DNA of 64,000 nt from Paraburkholderia tropica (GCF_914484835.1 NZ_CAJZAR010000042.1:1-64000), one strand, 5' to 3'. Numbered from the stretch's first letter, positions 45,816 through 54,451 are shown. Notes: generated by a model not told the origin, from the letters alone. Made by a program: numbers and translations.

Positions 45816-45841
45816 CCGCCATCAGCGTATAAGCGACGATC

Positions 45842-48574
45842 TTGCCGACTCAATCCACCCTGCCGTTCGACTCCGCCGCCGACGAGACTCTCGCGCTCGC
45901 GCCGCTACGCTCGCTGCCCGTGCGCGACGGCCACTGGGACGAGCTGCGCGCGCCCGACGGCACGCTGCGCGAACCGTGGCGCCAGTTCTTCGCGCTGCTC
46001 GGCAAGGCGGGCGCGGCGGGGCTCGACGGCGCGGCGGCCTCGGTCGCGCGCCAGGTGCGCGAGAACGACATCACCTATAACGTCTACGCCGATGGCGGCG
46101 GGCCGCGTCCGTGGTCGCTCGACCTGCTGCCGCTGCTGATCGACGAAGACGAATGGGCGCTGATCGAGCGCGGCGTGGCGCAGCGCGCGCGGCTGCTCAA
46201 CGAGATCGTCGCCGATATCTACGGGCCGCAGACGCTGCTCGCGCGCGGCCTGCTGCCGGGCGCGCTGGTGTTCGGCCATCCCGGCTATCTGCGCGCGGTG
46301 AAGGGCTTCACGCCGCCCGGACGCCAGTATCTGCAGATCGTCGCGCTCGACCTCGCGCGCGCGCCCGACGGCCAGTGGACCGTGGTCTCGCATCGCACCG
46401 AGGCGCCGTCCGGGCTCGGCTATCTGCTCGAAAACCGCCTGATCGTTTCCAGCCTGTTCGCCGAGCCGTTTCGCGCGATGCGCGTGCACCGTCTCGCGCC
46501 CTCGTATTCGCAACTGATCGCCACGCTCGCGGACTCGGCGCGCGCGATCATGCGCGCCGACGAGCACAGCGCGCGCGGCGGCTCGCCCCATATCGTGCTG
46601 CTCACGCCGGGGCCGTTCAGCGAGACCTATTTCGAGCACGTGTTTCTGGCGCGCTATCTCGGCCTCACGCTGGTCGAGGGCAAGGACCTCACCGTGCGCG
46701 ACGACATGCTGTATCTGAAGACGCTCGGCGGGCTGGAGCGCGTACACGCGGTGCTGCGCCGTCTCGACGACACGTTCTGCGACCCCGTCGAGTTGCGCGC
46801 GGATTCGACCATCGGCGTGCCGGGACTGCTCCAGGTGATGCGCGCGGGCAACGTGATGGTCTCGAACGTGCCGGGCGCGGGCTTCGTGGAATCGCCCGCG
46901 CTGCACGGCTTCATGCCCGGCATCGCGCAGGCGCTGCTCGACGAGCCGCTCGTGCTGCCCAGCGTGCCGACCTGGTGGTGCGGCGAGGACGCCGCGCGGC
47001 GCGACGCGCTCGCGCAACTGCCCGAAGCGCTGCTGGTGCCGACCTGGCCTGGCGGCACGCACGCGGCCTCGAAGAACGGCAAGGACGCCCGCAGCGCCGT
47101 GCCGCCCGGCCTCGCGGCCGGCCCGCAGACGCTCGCCGACTGGCGCGAGCGCATCGAGCAACTGCCCGACGCCTTCACGGTCCAGCAGCCGCTGCACTAC
47201 AGCTACACGCCGCGTTACGAACACGCCGCCGACGCCACCCACGACGCAGCCATGCTCGGCGCGCGCCCCGCGGTGCTGCGCGTCTACGCGATCGCCGATC
47301 AGGAATGCGGCTGGCGCGTGCTGCCGGGCGGCTTCACGCGCCTGGCGGCAGAACATCAGGAATCCGTATCGATGCAGGTGGGCGGCAGCAGCGTCGATAC
47401 CTGGGTGCTGTCGAGCCAGCCCGGCACGGCGTTCACGCTGCTGCCGAGCCCGATGAAGCCCGCCGATCTGCGCCGCGAGCATCGCCGCGTGTCGAGCCGC
47501 GCCGCCGAAAACCTCTTCTGGGCCGGCCGATACGGCGAGCGCGCCGAAAACGCCGTGCGCCTGTGCCGACTGATTCTCGGTTCGCTCGAAGGCAGCGACG
47601 CCGAAGAATTGTTCAGCACGTTCACCGAACTGGCTACTGCGAGCGGTCTCGTGACGGGCACGAACGCAACGGCCAGCGCCAAGCCCACATCGAACGCACC
47701 GAGCACAGAAGAATCCGTCACCGCCCCTCGCCGCGGCCTCGACAGCTTCGAGCGCGAACTCGTCGCCAACCTGCACGAAAGCGCGCGCGCGCCCAGCATC
47801 GGCCAGATGCTCGCGAGCCAGGCCTACGCGTGCGGCGAAATTCGCGGCCGTCTGTCGAGCGATCACTGGCGCACGGTGCTCGCCGCGCGCAACGACTTCC
47901 GCGACGCGCTGCAAGCGCTCTCGCTCGCCCCCGCGCCCGCGCGCCAGGGCGTGCTGCTCGAATTCCGCCAGCCCACGCCGTACGACCGCATGGCGCTGAT
48001 CCGCGCGCTCGACGCGCTCGCCACGCAGTTGAGCGCGATCAGCGGCTGCCAGGGCGACCGCATGACGCGCGACGAAGCCTGGCGTCTGCTGTTCGCGGGC
48101 CGCCATATCGAGCGCGTGGCGGCGATGGCCGGCGTGCTGCGCATCGCCGCGCACGAACGCACGCTCGCCACGCCCGCCGGTTTCGACGTGCTGCTGCAAC
48201 TGTTCGACAGCACGCTGACCTATCGCACACTCTATCCGGGGCGGCTCGAAGTGCCCGCGCTGCTCGACCTGATCGTCACCGATCCGACCAATCCGCGCGG
48301 CCTGTACGGCGTGTACGACCGGCTGCGCACGCGTCTCGACGAAATCGCCCAGGCGGCGGGCGGCCCGCGCCGCGAACCGTTCGCCGCGCAGCTCGCGCCC
48401 GTCGACGCGCTACCCGATCTCGAAGCGATCTGCGACCCCGGCGAGGACGGCCGCTATCCGGCGCTCACCGCGCTGTGCGACGCGCTCGCCGCGCGCATGG
48501 CCGCCGCCTCGAACGAAATCAGCGCGCGCTGGTTCAGCCACGCGATGCCGCTCGCCGCGCAGGTGTGGTCATGA
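45842..48574 (+). CDS. circularly permuted ATP-grasp fused to alpha-E domain
   Basis: A 910-residue fusion. Residues about 30-510 match the ATP-grasp at 39403 along their length (FEHVFLARYLGLTLVEGKDL, LRRLDDTFCDPVELRADS, IGVPGLLQVMRAGNVMV, LPGGFTRLA), but the Gly-rich KETHGAGGYGM loop of that paralogue is replaced by LLVPTWPGGTHAAS, so nucleotide binding may be altered. Residues about 535-905 are the helical alpha-E domain (RAAENLFWAGRYGERAENAV as its N-terminal mark). The start is TTG at 45842: an in-frame stop at 45830 excludes anything further upstream and there is no nearby ATG. The stop overlaps the next gene by ATGA. Predicted role: partner enzyme in peptide synthesis or attachment. Confidence 0.87.
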   Translation: MPTQSTLPFDSAADETLALAPLRSLPVRDGHWDELRAPDGTLREPWRQFFALLGKAGAAGLDGAAASVARQVRENDITYNVYADGGGPRPWSLDLLPLLIDEDEWALIERGVAQRARLLNEIVADIYGPQTLLARGLLPGALVFGHPGYLRAVKGFTPPGRQYLQIVALDLARAPDGQWTVVSHRTEAPSGLGYLLENRLIVSSLFAEPFRAMRVHRLAPSYSQLIATLADSARAIMRADEHSARGGSPHIVLLTPGPFSETYFEHVFLARYLGLTLVEGKDLTVRDDMLYLKTLGGLERVHAVLRRLDDTFCDPVELRADSTIGVPGLLQVMRAGNVMVSNVPGAGFVESPALHGFMPGIAQALLDEPLVLPSVPTWWCGEDAARRDALAQLPEALLVPTWPGGTHAASKNGKDARSAVPPGLAAGPQTLADWRERIEQLPDAFTVQQPLHYSYTPRYEHAADATHDAAMLGARPAVLRVYAIADQECGWRVLPGGFTRLAAEHQESVSMQVGGSSVDTWVLSSQPGTAFTLLPSPMKPADLRREHRRVSSRAAENLFWAGRYGERAENAVRLCRLILGSLEGSDAEELFSTFTELATASGLVTGTNATASAKPTSNAPSTEESVTAPRRGLDSFERELVANLHESARAPSIGQMLASQAYACGEIRGRLSSDHWRTVLAARNDFRDALQALSLAPAPARQGVLLEFRQPTPYDRMALIRALDALATQLSAISGCQGDRMTRDEAWRLLFAGRHIERVAAMAGVLRIAAHERTLATPAGFDVLLQLFDSTLTYRTLYPGRLEVPALLDLIVTDPTNPRGLYGVYDRLRTRLDEIAQAAGGPRREPFAAQLAPVDALPDLEAICDPGEDGRYPALTALCDALAARMAAASNEISARWFSHAMPLAAQVWS

Positions 48575-49467
48575 GCGGCACGCGTCTGTCCGTCACGCAT
48601 CGCACGACCTACCGCTATTCGACGCTGGTCGAAACGGCGCAGCATCTCGCGACCATCCGCCCGCTCGAACTGCCGTGGCAGCGCGTGCTCGAACACCGCG
48701 AGCGCATCGAGCCCGCGCCCTCGTATCAAACGAGCCGCCGCGACGCCTTCGGCAACGACGTGCTGTATTTTTCGTTCGATGCGCCGCACGACTATCTGCA
48801 GATGACGATGGAAACGAGCGTGCTGCTCGCGCCGCGCTATGCAACGCTCGACGCCGACGCCACGCCCGCGTGGGAAGACGTGGCGCGCGCGCTGCGCTAC
48901 ACGGCGGGCGGTGAGTTTCATGCGGAGTCGGAGTTTTGCTGCGCGTCGCCGAATATCGCGCTGTCGCCCGCGTTGCGCGCGTATGCGCTCGAAAGCTTCA
49001 CGCCGGGCGCGCCGGTGCTCGCGGCGGCCATCGACCTGATGCAGCGGATTCATCGCGACTTCGCCTATCGCCCGGCGGCGACGGCCTTCGACACGCCCGC
49101 CGCGCGCGCCTTCGAATTGCGCCACGGCGTGTGTCAGGACTTCGCGCAGGTGATGATCGGCGGGCTGCGCTCGCTCGGTTTGGCGGCGCGCTATGTGAGC
49201 GGCTATCTGCGCAACGATCCGCCCGAGGGCGTCACGCCGATGATCGGCGCGGATGCCTCGCACGCGTGGGTGTCGCTGCACGTGCCGCAGGCGGGCTGGG
49301 TCGATCTCGATCCGACCAACAACGTGCTCGCCGATCAGGGCCACGTGACGCTCGCGGTCGGGCGCGATTACAGCGACGTATCGCTGCTGCGCGGGGTCAT
49401 TCTGGGCGGGGGCGCGCATCGCGTCGACGTGGCCGTCGACGTGCGGGCCGAGCCGGACGACGATTGA
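48571..49467 (+). CDS. transglutaminase-like cysteine protein
   Basis: A 298-residue protein with the bacterial transglutaminase N-terminal domain (VTHRTTYRYSTLVETAQHLA) and the papain-like core: C188 in RHGVCQDFAQVMIGGLR, H231 in DASHAWVSLHVP and D247 in WVDLDPTNN. The triad is complete. Its ATG is within the stop of the ATP-grasp/alpha-E gene (ATGA), so the two are made together. It shares the N domain and core with the first 260 residues of the protein at 42219, and so the cluster holds two paralogous transglutaminase modules. Last gene of the cluster; a hairpin follows. Confidence 0.9.
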   Translation: MSGTRLSVTHRTTYRYSTLVETAQHLATIRPLELPWQRVLEHRERIEPAPSYQTSRRDAFGNDVLYFSFDAPHDYLQMTMETSVLLAPRYATLDADATPAWEDVARALRYTAGGEFHAESEFCCASPNIALSPALRAYALESFTPGAPVLAAAIDLMQRIHRDFAYRPAATAFDTPAARAFELRHGVCQDFAQVMIGGLRSLGLAARYVSGYLRNDPPEGVTPMIGADASHAWVSLHVPQAGWVDLDPTNNVLADQGHVTLAVGRDYSDVSLLRGVILGGGAHRVDVAVDVRAEPDDD

Positions 49468-49475
49468 CGCCGCCG

Positions 49476-49503
49476 GGCGCGCTCAAGCGTGAACAAGCGC
49501 GCC
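49476..49503. terminator. hairpin between the convergent transglutaminase and PAAR genes
   Basis: GGCGCGCT - 12 bases - AGCGCGCC with eight-base-pair arms, between stop codons at 49467 and 49503. The loop is long and no T-run follows, so it is only a candidate. Confidence 0.4.
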
Positions 49504-49790
49504 TAGCTGCCCGCCAGCGTGCCCGTATCCATCGACGCCACGAGCTTCGGCTGCGGCTGGCACTCGCACTGGCAAAGGTCGTTTTCGAGCGCAACCGTCT
49601 TGCCCATCACGGTCATCGTGTGCGGCCCGCCATCGGAGACGATCACGCCCTGCTTCGAGCAGGTCTGGCACATCACCGGCGCGCCGATATAGGCGAGCGG
49701 ACGGCCGTGATACGACGATCCTTCGATACCGTCCATCACGACGCCGTTGTGATCGGTCTTGTCGTCTTTGAGGATGAATTTACGGGTCAT
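49503..49790 (-). CDS. PAAR domain protein (type VI secretion spike tip)
   Basis: A 95-residue protein. The PAAR fold is suggested by DKTDHNGVVMDGIEG, the GRPLAYIGAPVMCQTC segment, GGPHTMTVMGKTVALENDLCQCECQP and the cysteines/His that could bind zinc at the tip of a VgrG spike. The start at 49790 follows GAGG by eight bases. No VgrG, Hcp or other secretion gene lies in the window, so it is an orphan that may serve a system elsewhere in the genome. It has no effector extension. Confidence 0.78.
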   Translation of the reverse strand: MTRKFILKDDKTDHNGVVMDGIEGSSYHGRPLAYIGAPVMCQTCSKQGVIVSDGGPHTMTVMGKTVALENDLCQCECQPQPKLVASMDTGTLAGS

Positions 49791-50377
49791 CTCCAGGGCC
49801 TCGGGAATGGGGTTCCGGCGTTGCGCCGATGGGACGGGAAATATACCAGCGTTTTCCTTTCGCTTCCTTTCCCGCGCCCTGCGGGCGACGCATTTTGATC
49901 GTGGACGGCGACGTTTTTCGCCCCGATCTTCGCATTTCAAAACTTCCACGCCGGTAAGATGAAGCGGGCGGAAGTCATTTCAAATTACCTTCGAAATGAT
50001 GGGCGCGACGCGATCTGAACCCGCACTCGCCGGGCCCGCCTCTGCCTCGCCCTGCGTCCGCCGCAACGCCCAACCCACAAGCCATCTGCCGCCCGCGCCA
50101 GCGCGTCCCGGCCCCCCTCCATTCGCTGATTTCCCTGCGCGCAACTTCAGCGCGCGCACGCATTTTTCCTTCCGCATCTTGCGCATTTGTATACGCCAGG
50201 AAGGACTCGTAAGGCATGAGCCAATGCCCCCGTTGATTCTTGCTTCACGCAACAGACTCAGACGCGAAGATGCTATCGCCGCTCGTCGACTACTTCCCCT
50301 ATCGGCGTAACGCGGGGGCGCGCACCCCTCTCCGTGCGCCCCCTCCTTTTTGTGTCAATCCGCCCAGGAGGCCCATC
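49791..50377. other. gene-free stretch between PAAR and small exported proteins
   Basis: Nearly 590 bases. Small frames cross it on both strands (for example 49996-50310 and 49975-50217) but they are Arg/Pro-rich mirror frames with no family and no ribosome binding site. A 7-base-pair dyad TCATTTC ... GAAATGA at 49975-49999 is the only notable element. Confidence 0.5.
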
Positions 50378-50560
50378 ATGACCAGCCCTATCGGCTCCAG
50401 CAGCGTCGGCCACTCGTCGCCCTTGACGACGTTCGACCCTAACCGCAACAAGAACTCCGGCTCGGCAGGCTACGCCGGTAACAATTCCGCCCAACCGGAA
50501 ACCGTGCATCCCGGCACGCCGGTCGGTCCGCTCGGCCACAACATCAATACCACCGCATGA
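50378..50560 (+). CDS. small hypothetical protein, 60 residues
   Basis: Starts ATG at 50378 with AGGAGG six bases upstream, one of the best ribosome binding sites in the window. The product is a polar Ser/Gly/Asn/Pro-rich peptide, with no signal peptide or membrane helix and no motif I recognise (PGTPVGPLGHNINTTA at the end). It overlaps the next gene by ATGA, which supports translation. It leads a tight run of four genes ending in flgH. Confidence 0.65.
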   Translation: MTSPIGSSSVGHSSPLTTFDPNRNKNSGSAGYAGNNSAQPETVHPGTPVGPLGHNINTTA

Positions 50561-50802
50561 CGAATTCGCTGTCGCAAGAGGCGCCGCTGAAGGCTAAGCG
50601 CGCACATCATCTGTCGCGTGTGGCATTGCATGGGCTGCGCGCCGCTGCGGTGATTGCACTCGCCAGCCTCACCCTGCCGCTCGAAGGTTGCGCGGTGGCG
50701 GCATTACCTTGCCGGCTCGTCTCGGCGACGGTGAAGATCGTGCCGGTGGTTGGCCATCCCGCTGCTGTGCCGTTCGACGCGTGCGCGGCGGCTATCGACT
50801 GA
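50557..50802 (+). CDS. small predicted lipoprotein
   Basis: An 81-residue protein overlapping the previous gene by ATGA. A positively charged N end and the hydrophobic stretch AAAVIALASLTLPLEGC form a signal peptide with lipobox (LEGC, Cys at about 44). The mature part is short (AVAALPCRLVSATVKIVPVVG), which fits a small DUF-type lipoprotein of Burkholderiales (DUF6726-like). Function unknown. Confidence 0.72.
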   Translation: MTNSLSQEAPLKAKRAHHLSRVALHGLRAAAVIALASLTLPLEGCAVAALPCRLVSATVKIVPVVGHPAAVPFDACAAAID

Positions 50803-50815
50803 TCGAGGCCACTCG

Positions 50816-51715
50816 ATGAAACGGGCGTCATTGACCGCTTTCCTGACCTGCGCTGCCGCTGCGGCGCTTGCCGGCGCGCTGGCCGCTCCGGCTTGCGCGC
50901 ACACGAGCTTCGAAGGGCGCATCACGCCGCTCCCGACGCCCGCGGTCAGCGCATCGGCCGGTGCATCTGCCAGTGCAACTGTCAGCGCACCTGCCAGCGC
51001 GCCTGCCGTCGTGCAGGCGAACGCCGTGGCAGCACACGCTGCCTCCGCGCCTGCGCCCGCGCCGCAAAAGACGGCCAGCGCACAGGCGCCACGCAGCACG
51101 GTCAAGAAACGTCACCCGACGCCTGTTGTCGCGACGGCGCGCAGCCGCGCCGTCGCGCAAGACGACACGCCCTTCTCGTTTCGCGGCATTCCGCTCGGCA
51201 TCACGCTGACTGATCTACGCGAGGCGAACACGGTGCGCGCGACGCCGCACGAAAGCGCGCTCGTCTGCGAAACCGACGTGGCCGGCGGCGACATCGGCAT
51301 GCCGTTCAAGAGCTATGCGAGCCTGACGATCGCGTGCCGCTGGGCACATCGCACGCCGCAAGGCTGGACGCCTTCCCACGCCGTCGTGGACGGCGTGCCC
51401 GCCAGCGAACACGTGCTGCGTTTCGCGCACGACAGCGCGGGCGGCCCGCTACGTCTCTATGAAATGTCGTTCGTCGTGGACGCCGCAACCGCCTTCGATC
51501 TGCGCGATCTGCTGGCCGCGCGTTACGGCGCGCCGCATATGCGCGGCGACCCGGAACTGCCGCTGCTGGAATGGGACAACGCATCGAGCACGATCACGAT
51601 CTGCCTGATGCCCAACGGCGGCCACGCCACGCTTACTTACCTGCTTAAACCCGTCAGCCCGCGCGCGAAAGGCATCGAACGCGCGCTCAAGATCAGCCAG
51701 TTCGACGAAGGCTGA
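50816..51715 (+). CDS. exported hypothetical protein
   Basis: A 299-residue protein with signal peptide (FLTCAAAAALAGALAAPACA, cleaved near AHT), an Ala/Ser/Pro linker at about 35-115 built from short repeats (SASA, SAPAS), then a globular domain starting FSFRGIPLGITLTDLREAN, about residues 122-295, with paired cysteines (LVCET ... IACRW; ICLMP). GAGG lies seven bases before the ATG, and the gene begins 13 bases after the lipoprotein gene. The globular domain looks like a small periplasmic beta-rich module, but I do not recognise its family. Operon position suggests a role with the flgH paralogue. Confidence 0.72.
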   Translation: MKRASLTAFLTCAAAAALAGALAAPACAHTSFEGRITPLPTPAVSASAGASASATVSAPASAPAVVQANAVAAHAASAPAPAPQKTASAQAPRSTVKKRHPTPVVATARSRAVAQDDTPFSFRGIPLGITLTDLREANTVRATPHESALVCETDVAGGDIGMPFKSYASLTIACRWAHRTPQGWTPSHAVVDGVPASEHVLRFAHDSAGGPLRLYEMSFVVDAATAFDLRDLLAARYGAPHMRGDPELPLLEWDNASSTITICLMPNGGHATLTYLLKPVSPRAKGIERALKISQFDEG

Positions 51716-51768
51716 TCCCCAGCACGTGACCTGACCCGACGACTCCCTCACGCGAGCGCTTCTTACCT

Positions 51769-52494
51769 ATGCTTTCCAATCAATCGCACTCCTTACCTTA
51801 CCGCAAGCACTTCGCGCGCTGCTCTTTCGCGCTGCCGCGTGTGCTGCTGTGCGCAACGGCATTCGCTGCGTTCTCGGGGTGCGCCGTCTCGCCCGACTCG
51901 ATCGTCAACACGCCGATGACGCCGCCGCTCGCGGAGCCGCCGCTGAACGTGAACACCAGCGGCTCGATCTATCAGCAAGGCACCGCGCTCGCGCTGTATG
52001 AAACGCCGCGCGCGCAGCGTATCGGCGACGTGCTGACGATCCGCCTCTCCGAAACTTACACCGGCGCCGACAACGCGGCCGCATCCGCCAAGCGCGACAG
52101 CACCATCACCGCCACCGCCGCCGATCAGTCGACGGGCGCGGCGGCGCGTCTGGCGCATCTGTTCAACATCGGTTCGGCGTCGACGACGTTCAACGGCACG
52201 GGCAGCCACACGCTGTCGAGCGACATGTCGGGCACGCTGGCCGTCACGGTCATCAGCAAGACGCCGACGGGCAATCTCGTGGTGTCGGGCGAGAAGATCA
52301 TTGCGATGAGCGGCGAGCATCAGCGCCTGCGTCTCTCGGGCATCGTCAATCCGAACGACGTGGAGTCGGACAACTACGTGGATTCGAGCAAGATCGCCAA
52401 CGCGCGCATCGAGCAGGTGGGTCGCGGCATGCTCAACGACGCGACCACGGTGGGCTGGCTGCAACGCATGTTCCTGAGCGTGCTCACGTTCTGA
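51769..52494 (+). CDS. flgH: flagellar L-ring protein FlgH paralogue
   Basis: A 241-residue outer-membrane lipoprotein. The lipobox is FSGC (about 35-38); the mature part has the FlgH hallmarks SIYQQGTALALYETPRAQRIG, GDVLTIRLSETY, ATAADQSTGAAARL, GSHTLSSDMSGTLAVTVIS and LVVSGEKIIAMSGEHQRLRLSGIV-type segments close to RPDDI of true FlgH (here NPNDVESDNYVDSSKI). In flagella FlgH forms the L-ring. No flgG, flgI or flgA lies beside it; the neighbours are small exported proteins. So it may be a spare L-ring gene or a ring-forming protein for another envelope structure. No good ribosome binding site precedes the ATG at 51769. Confidence 0.9.
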   Translation: MLSNQSHSLPYRKHFARCSFALPRVLLCATAFAAFSGCAVSPDSIVNTPMTPPLAEPPLNVNTSGSIYQQGTALALYETPRAQRIGDVLTIRLSETYTGADNAAASAKRDSTITATAADQSTGAAARLAHLFNIGSASTTFNGTGSHTLSSDMSGTLAVTVISKTPTGNLVVSGEKIIAMSGEHQRLRLSGIVNPNDVESDNYVDSSKIANARIEQVGRGMLNDATTVGWLQRMFLSVLTF

Positions 52495-52535
52495 TGCCGC
52501 TTTGACGGGTCCGCAAATGCGGGCCCGGCAAGCAA

Positions 52536-52564
52536 AAACGGCGCGCCTCGATGGCGCGCCGTTT
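52536..52564. terminator. bidirectional terminator between flgH and the orphan regulator
   Basis: AAACGGCGCGCC-TCGAT-GGCGCGCCGTTT, with an A-run before and T-rich sequence after it. A perfect 12-base-pair stem with T-rich flanks for both directions, between convergent genes. Confidence 0.8.
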
Positions 52565-52618
52565 GCATTTCATCGCGAGCTTTCAGGCGGCCCGAACGGC
52601 GCCGCCTGAATCGAACGC

Positions 52619-53389
52619 TCACTCTTCCTGGGCCGCGTCGGGCATGTCACCCGCGTATTCGCTGTAACGCTCCGCAAAACCCACCTCGCCATCCGGCACG
52701 AACACATAGCCGTGACCCCAGACCGTTTGCAGATAACGCGGCTCGGACGGATCGGTTTCGATCAGCCGGCGCAGGCGCCAGATCGCCACGTCGAGACTGC
52801 GGTTGCGATAACGCCCCGCCTCGCCGTAGACGATTTCGATGATGCGCTCGCGCGACAGAATCGTCATCGCGTGATTGACGAACAGCTTCAGGAACGCGAA
52901 TTCGCTCGAACGCAGCGGAATGCGTTCTTCGTCGCGATAGAGTTCGCGCGAGCGGAAATCGAGTTCGTACGGGCCGAAGCGGAACGACGCGCGGCTTTCC
53001 GGCGCGCCCGTCGAGTTGGCCACGCTGCGGCGGCGCATGACCGTGCGGATACGCGCGGCCAGCTCGCCCGGATCGAAGGGCTTGCCCACGTAATCGTCGG
53101 CGCCGAATTCGAGGCCGAGCACGCGGTCGATCACCTCGTTGCGCGCGGTGAGCAGGATCACGGGCAGATCGTCGCCGCTTTCGCGCAGCGCGCGCAAGGC
53201 GCTGATGCCATCCAGCTCCGGCATCATGATGTCGAGCACCACGACCTGCGGCCGTTCGGTGCGCAACTGCTGCTGCAAGGCGCGCGCGGACGGCAGCTTC
53301 GTCACGGTGAAGCCGCGCATTTGCAGATATTCGGCGGTAACGTCGCGTACGACGGGATCGTCGTCGACGAGAAAGATATTATTTGCCAT
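52619..53389 (-). CDS. orphan OmpR-family response regulator
   Basis: A 256-residue regulator. The receiver domain (about 1-120) has the acidic pocket DDD (about 9-11), phospho-acceptor D53 (VVVLDIMMPELDG), Thr in VILLTARNE and Lys in GKPFDPGEL; the C-terminal winged helix (about 140-235) has DVAIWRLRRLIE and YLQTVWGHGYVF. It starts ATG at 53389. No histidine kinase gene adjoins it. Its sequence closely resembles the regulator at 55570 (same DDDPVVRD start and PFDP stretch), so the two look like paralogues which may share the kinase at 56341. Confidence 0.93.
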   Translation of the reverse strand: MANNIFLVDDDPVVRDVTAEYLQMRGFTVTKLPSARALQQQLRTERPQVVVLDIMMPELDGISALRALRESGDDLPVILLTARNEVIDRVLGLEFGADDYVGKPFDPGELAARIRTVMRRRSVANSTGAPESRASFRFGPYELDFRSRELYRDEERIPLRSSEFAFLKLFVNHAMTILSRERIIEIVYGEAGRYRNRSLDVAIWRLRRLIETDPSEPRYLQTVWGHGYVFVPDGEVGFAERYSEYAGDMPDAAQEE

Positions 53390-53470
53390 GCACAAATCGT
53401 AAGGGACGCAAACGGACCGGCATAGGCCCGCCGCCTTTCCATTCCTTTCCTGAATATGCGGCGTGAAAGA

Positions 53471-54058
53471 CTAGAAGCCGCGCGAAGCCGACTCGAACGT
53501 CGAACCCAGTTGCGTCTGATCCACCACCATCGCGTCGAGCAGGCCCTTGAGCTTCACGGCCGCGCTCGAATAGCGGTCGGTGCCGAGCCCGCGCACTTCG
53601 TAGCGCGCCGTCACCGCAATATGGTTATGCATGAAGATCGTCAGATTGATGGTGGACAGATAGGCGCGGCTGTCGTCGCTGAAGGTCGGCTTGCCGAACT
53701 CGATCGACGCGTTATAGACCAGCCGCCCTTCGCACGTGACCGGCTCGGTGCCCGGACTGTAGACATCCGAACGCACGCCGCGCTGCGACAGCACGAGTTG
53801 CAGCGACGGCACGAAATCGGCGGACGTGACCATCGGATTGTTCTCGATGCAGATCGAGGCGAGATTCACCGGACGGCCGGTCACGAACTTCGGCGACGAG
53901 TAATTCGACGCCACCGCATAACCGGCCTGGATCACGGAGCCGGTCGCATCGGCGGCGGTAATCAGCGTCCAGGCGCAGCCATTGAGCGCGAGCGCAGCGC
54001 CGAGCGCGGCGGCCAGGCGGACCGCGCGGCGGACGTTGGAGCGGATTTCGTGTGGCAT
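53471..54058 (-). CDS. predicted lipoprotein of unknown function
   Basis: A 195-residue protein. The signal peptide ends in a lipobox LNGC (AALGAALALNGCA, Cys at about 28). The mature part is polar with isolated motifs (IENNPMVTSADFVPSLQLVLS, TCEGRLVYNASIEFG, YLSTINLTIF) that give a compact beta-sheet pattern, reminiscent of small Sbal_3080-type lipoproteins, but I cannot assign it. The ATG at 54058 gives a normal signal peptide; an upstream in-frame ATG adds an Arg-rich tail. It lies 81 bases upstream of the orphan regulator on the same strand and may be linked with it. Confidence 0.72.
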   Translation of the reverse strand: MPHEIRSNVRRAVRLAAALGAALALNGCAWTLITAADATGSVIQAGYAVASNYSSPKFVTGRPVNLASICIENNPMVTSADFVPSLQLVLSQRGVRSDVYSPGTEPVTCEGRLVYNASIEFGKPTFSDDSRAYLSTINLTIFMHNHIAVTARYEVRGLGTDRYSSAAVKLKGLLDAMVVDQTQLGSTFESASRGF

Positions 54059-54451
54059 GGGAACGATGACATGACGCGTCGATGGGCTGCGCGCGCGACG
54101 CGACGTAACGCGGGCGGCAGGGCTCGTCATGCATCATCGCGGCAAAGCGCGCCACACGATGGGCTGGACATCGGCCATTGTTGGCAAGCGCTTTCCACTT
54201 CTTCGCAAATCTCCCATCAGGTAAGGACCGGAAAGCAGGCGCAGCGCGCGGAGGCCGTTAAAACGGCCGCACAGCTTACCGCACGCGTAATGGATGAAAT
54301 GTTTCGTAAGCGGTGGACGCAATCGACCCGTTGAGCGCCGCTTTGCGTCAGAGGCGCTGAGCTATTGTTCTCATCGCGGCGCCTGGCGCCGTGGCGACGC
54401 CGGACTAGCCGCCCGTCGTCCCCCGCTATTTCAAACAACATCGTGCCTGCC
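54059..54451. other. gene-free divergent promoter region
   Basis: About 390 bases between a lipoprotein gene (minus) and an exported protein (plus). I find no convincing gene, no clear -35/-10 pair and no strong dyad. Confidence 0.5.

Noticed and set aside
45905..48199. A 764-codon minus-strand frame opposite the ATP-grasp/alpha-E gene
   Set aside because: Arg/Ala/His-rich mirror frame without motifs.
53456..54334. 292-codon plus-strand frame opposite the lipoprotein gene
   Set aside because: Mirror frame; the minus strand has a signal peptide with lipobox.
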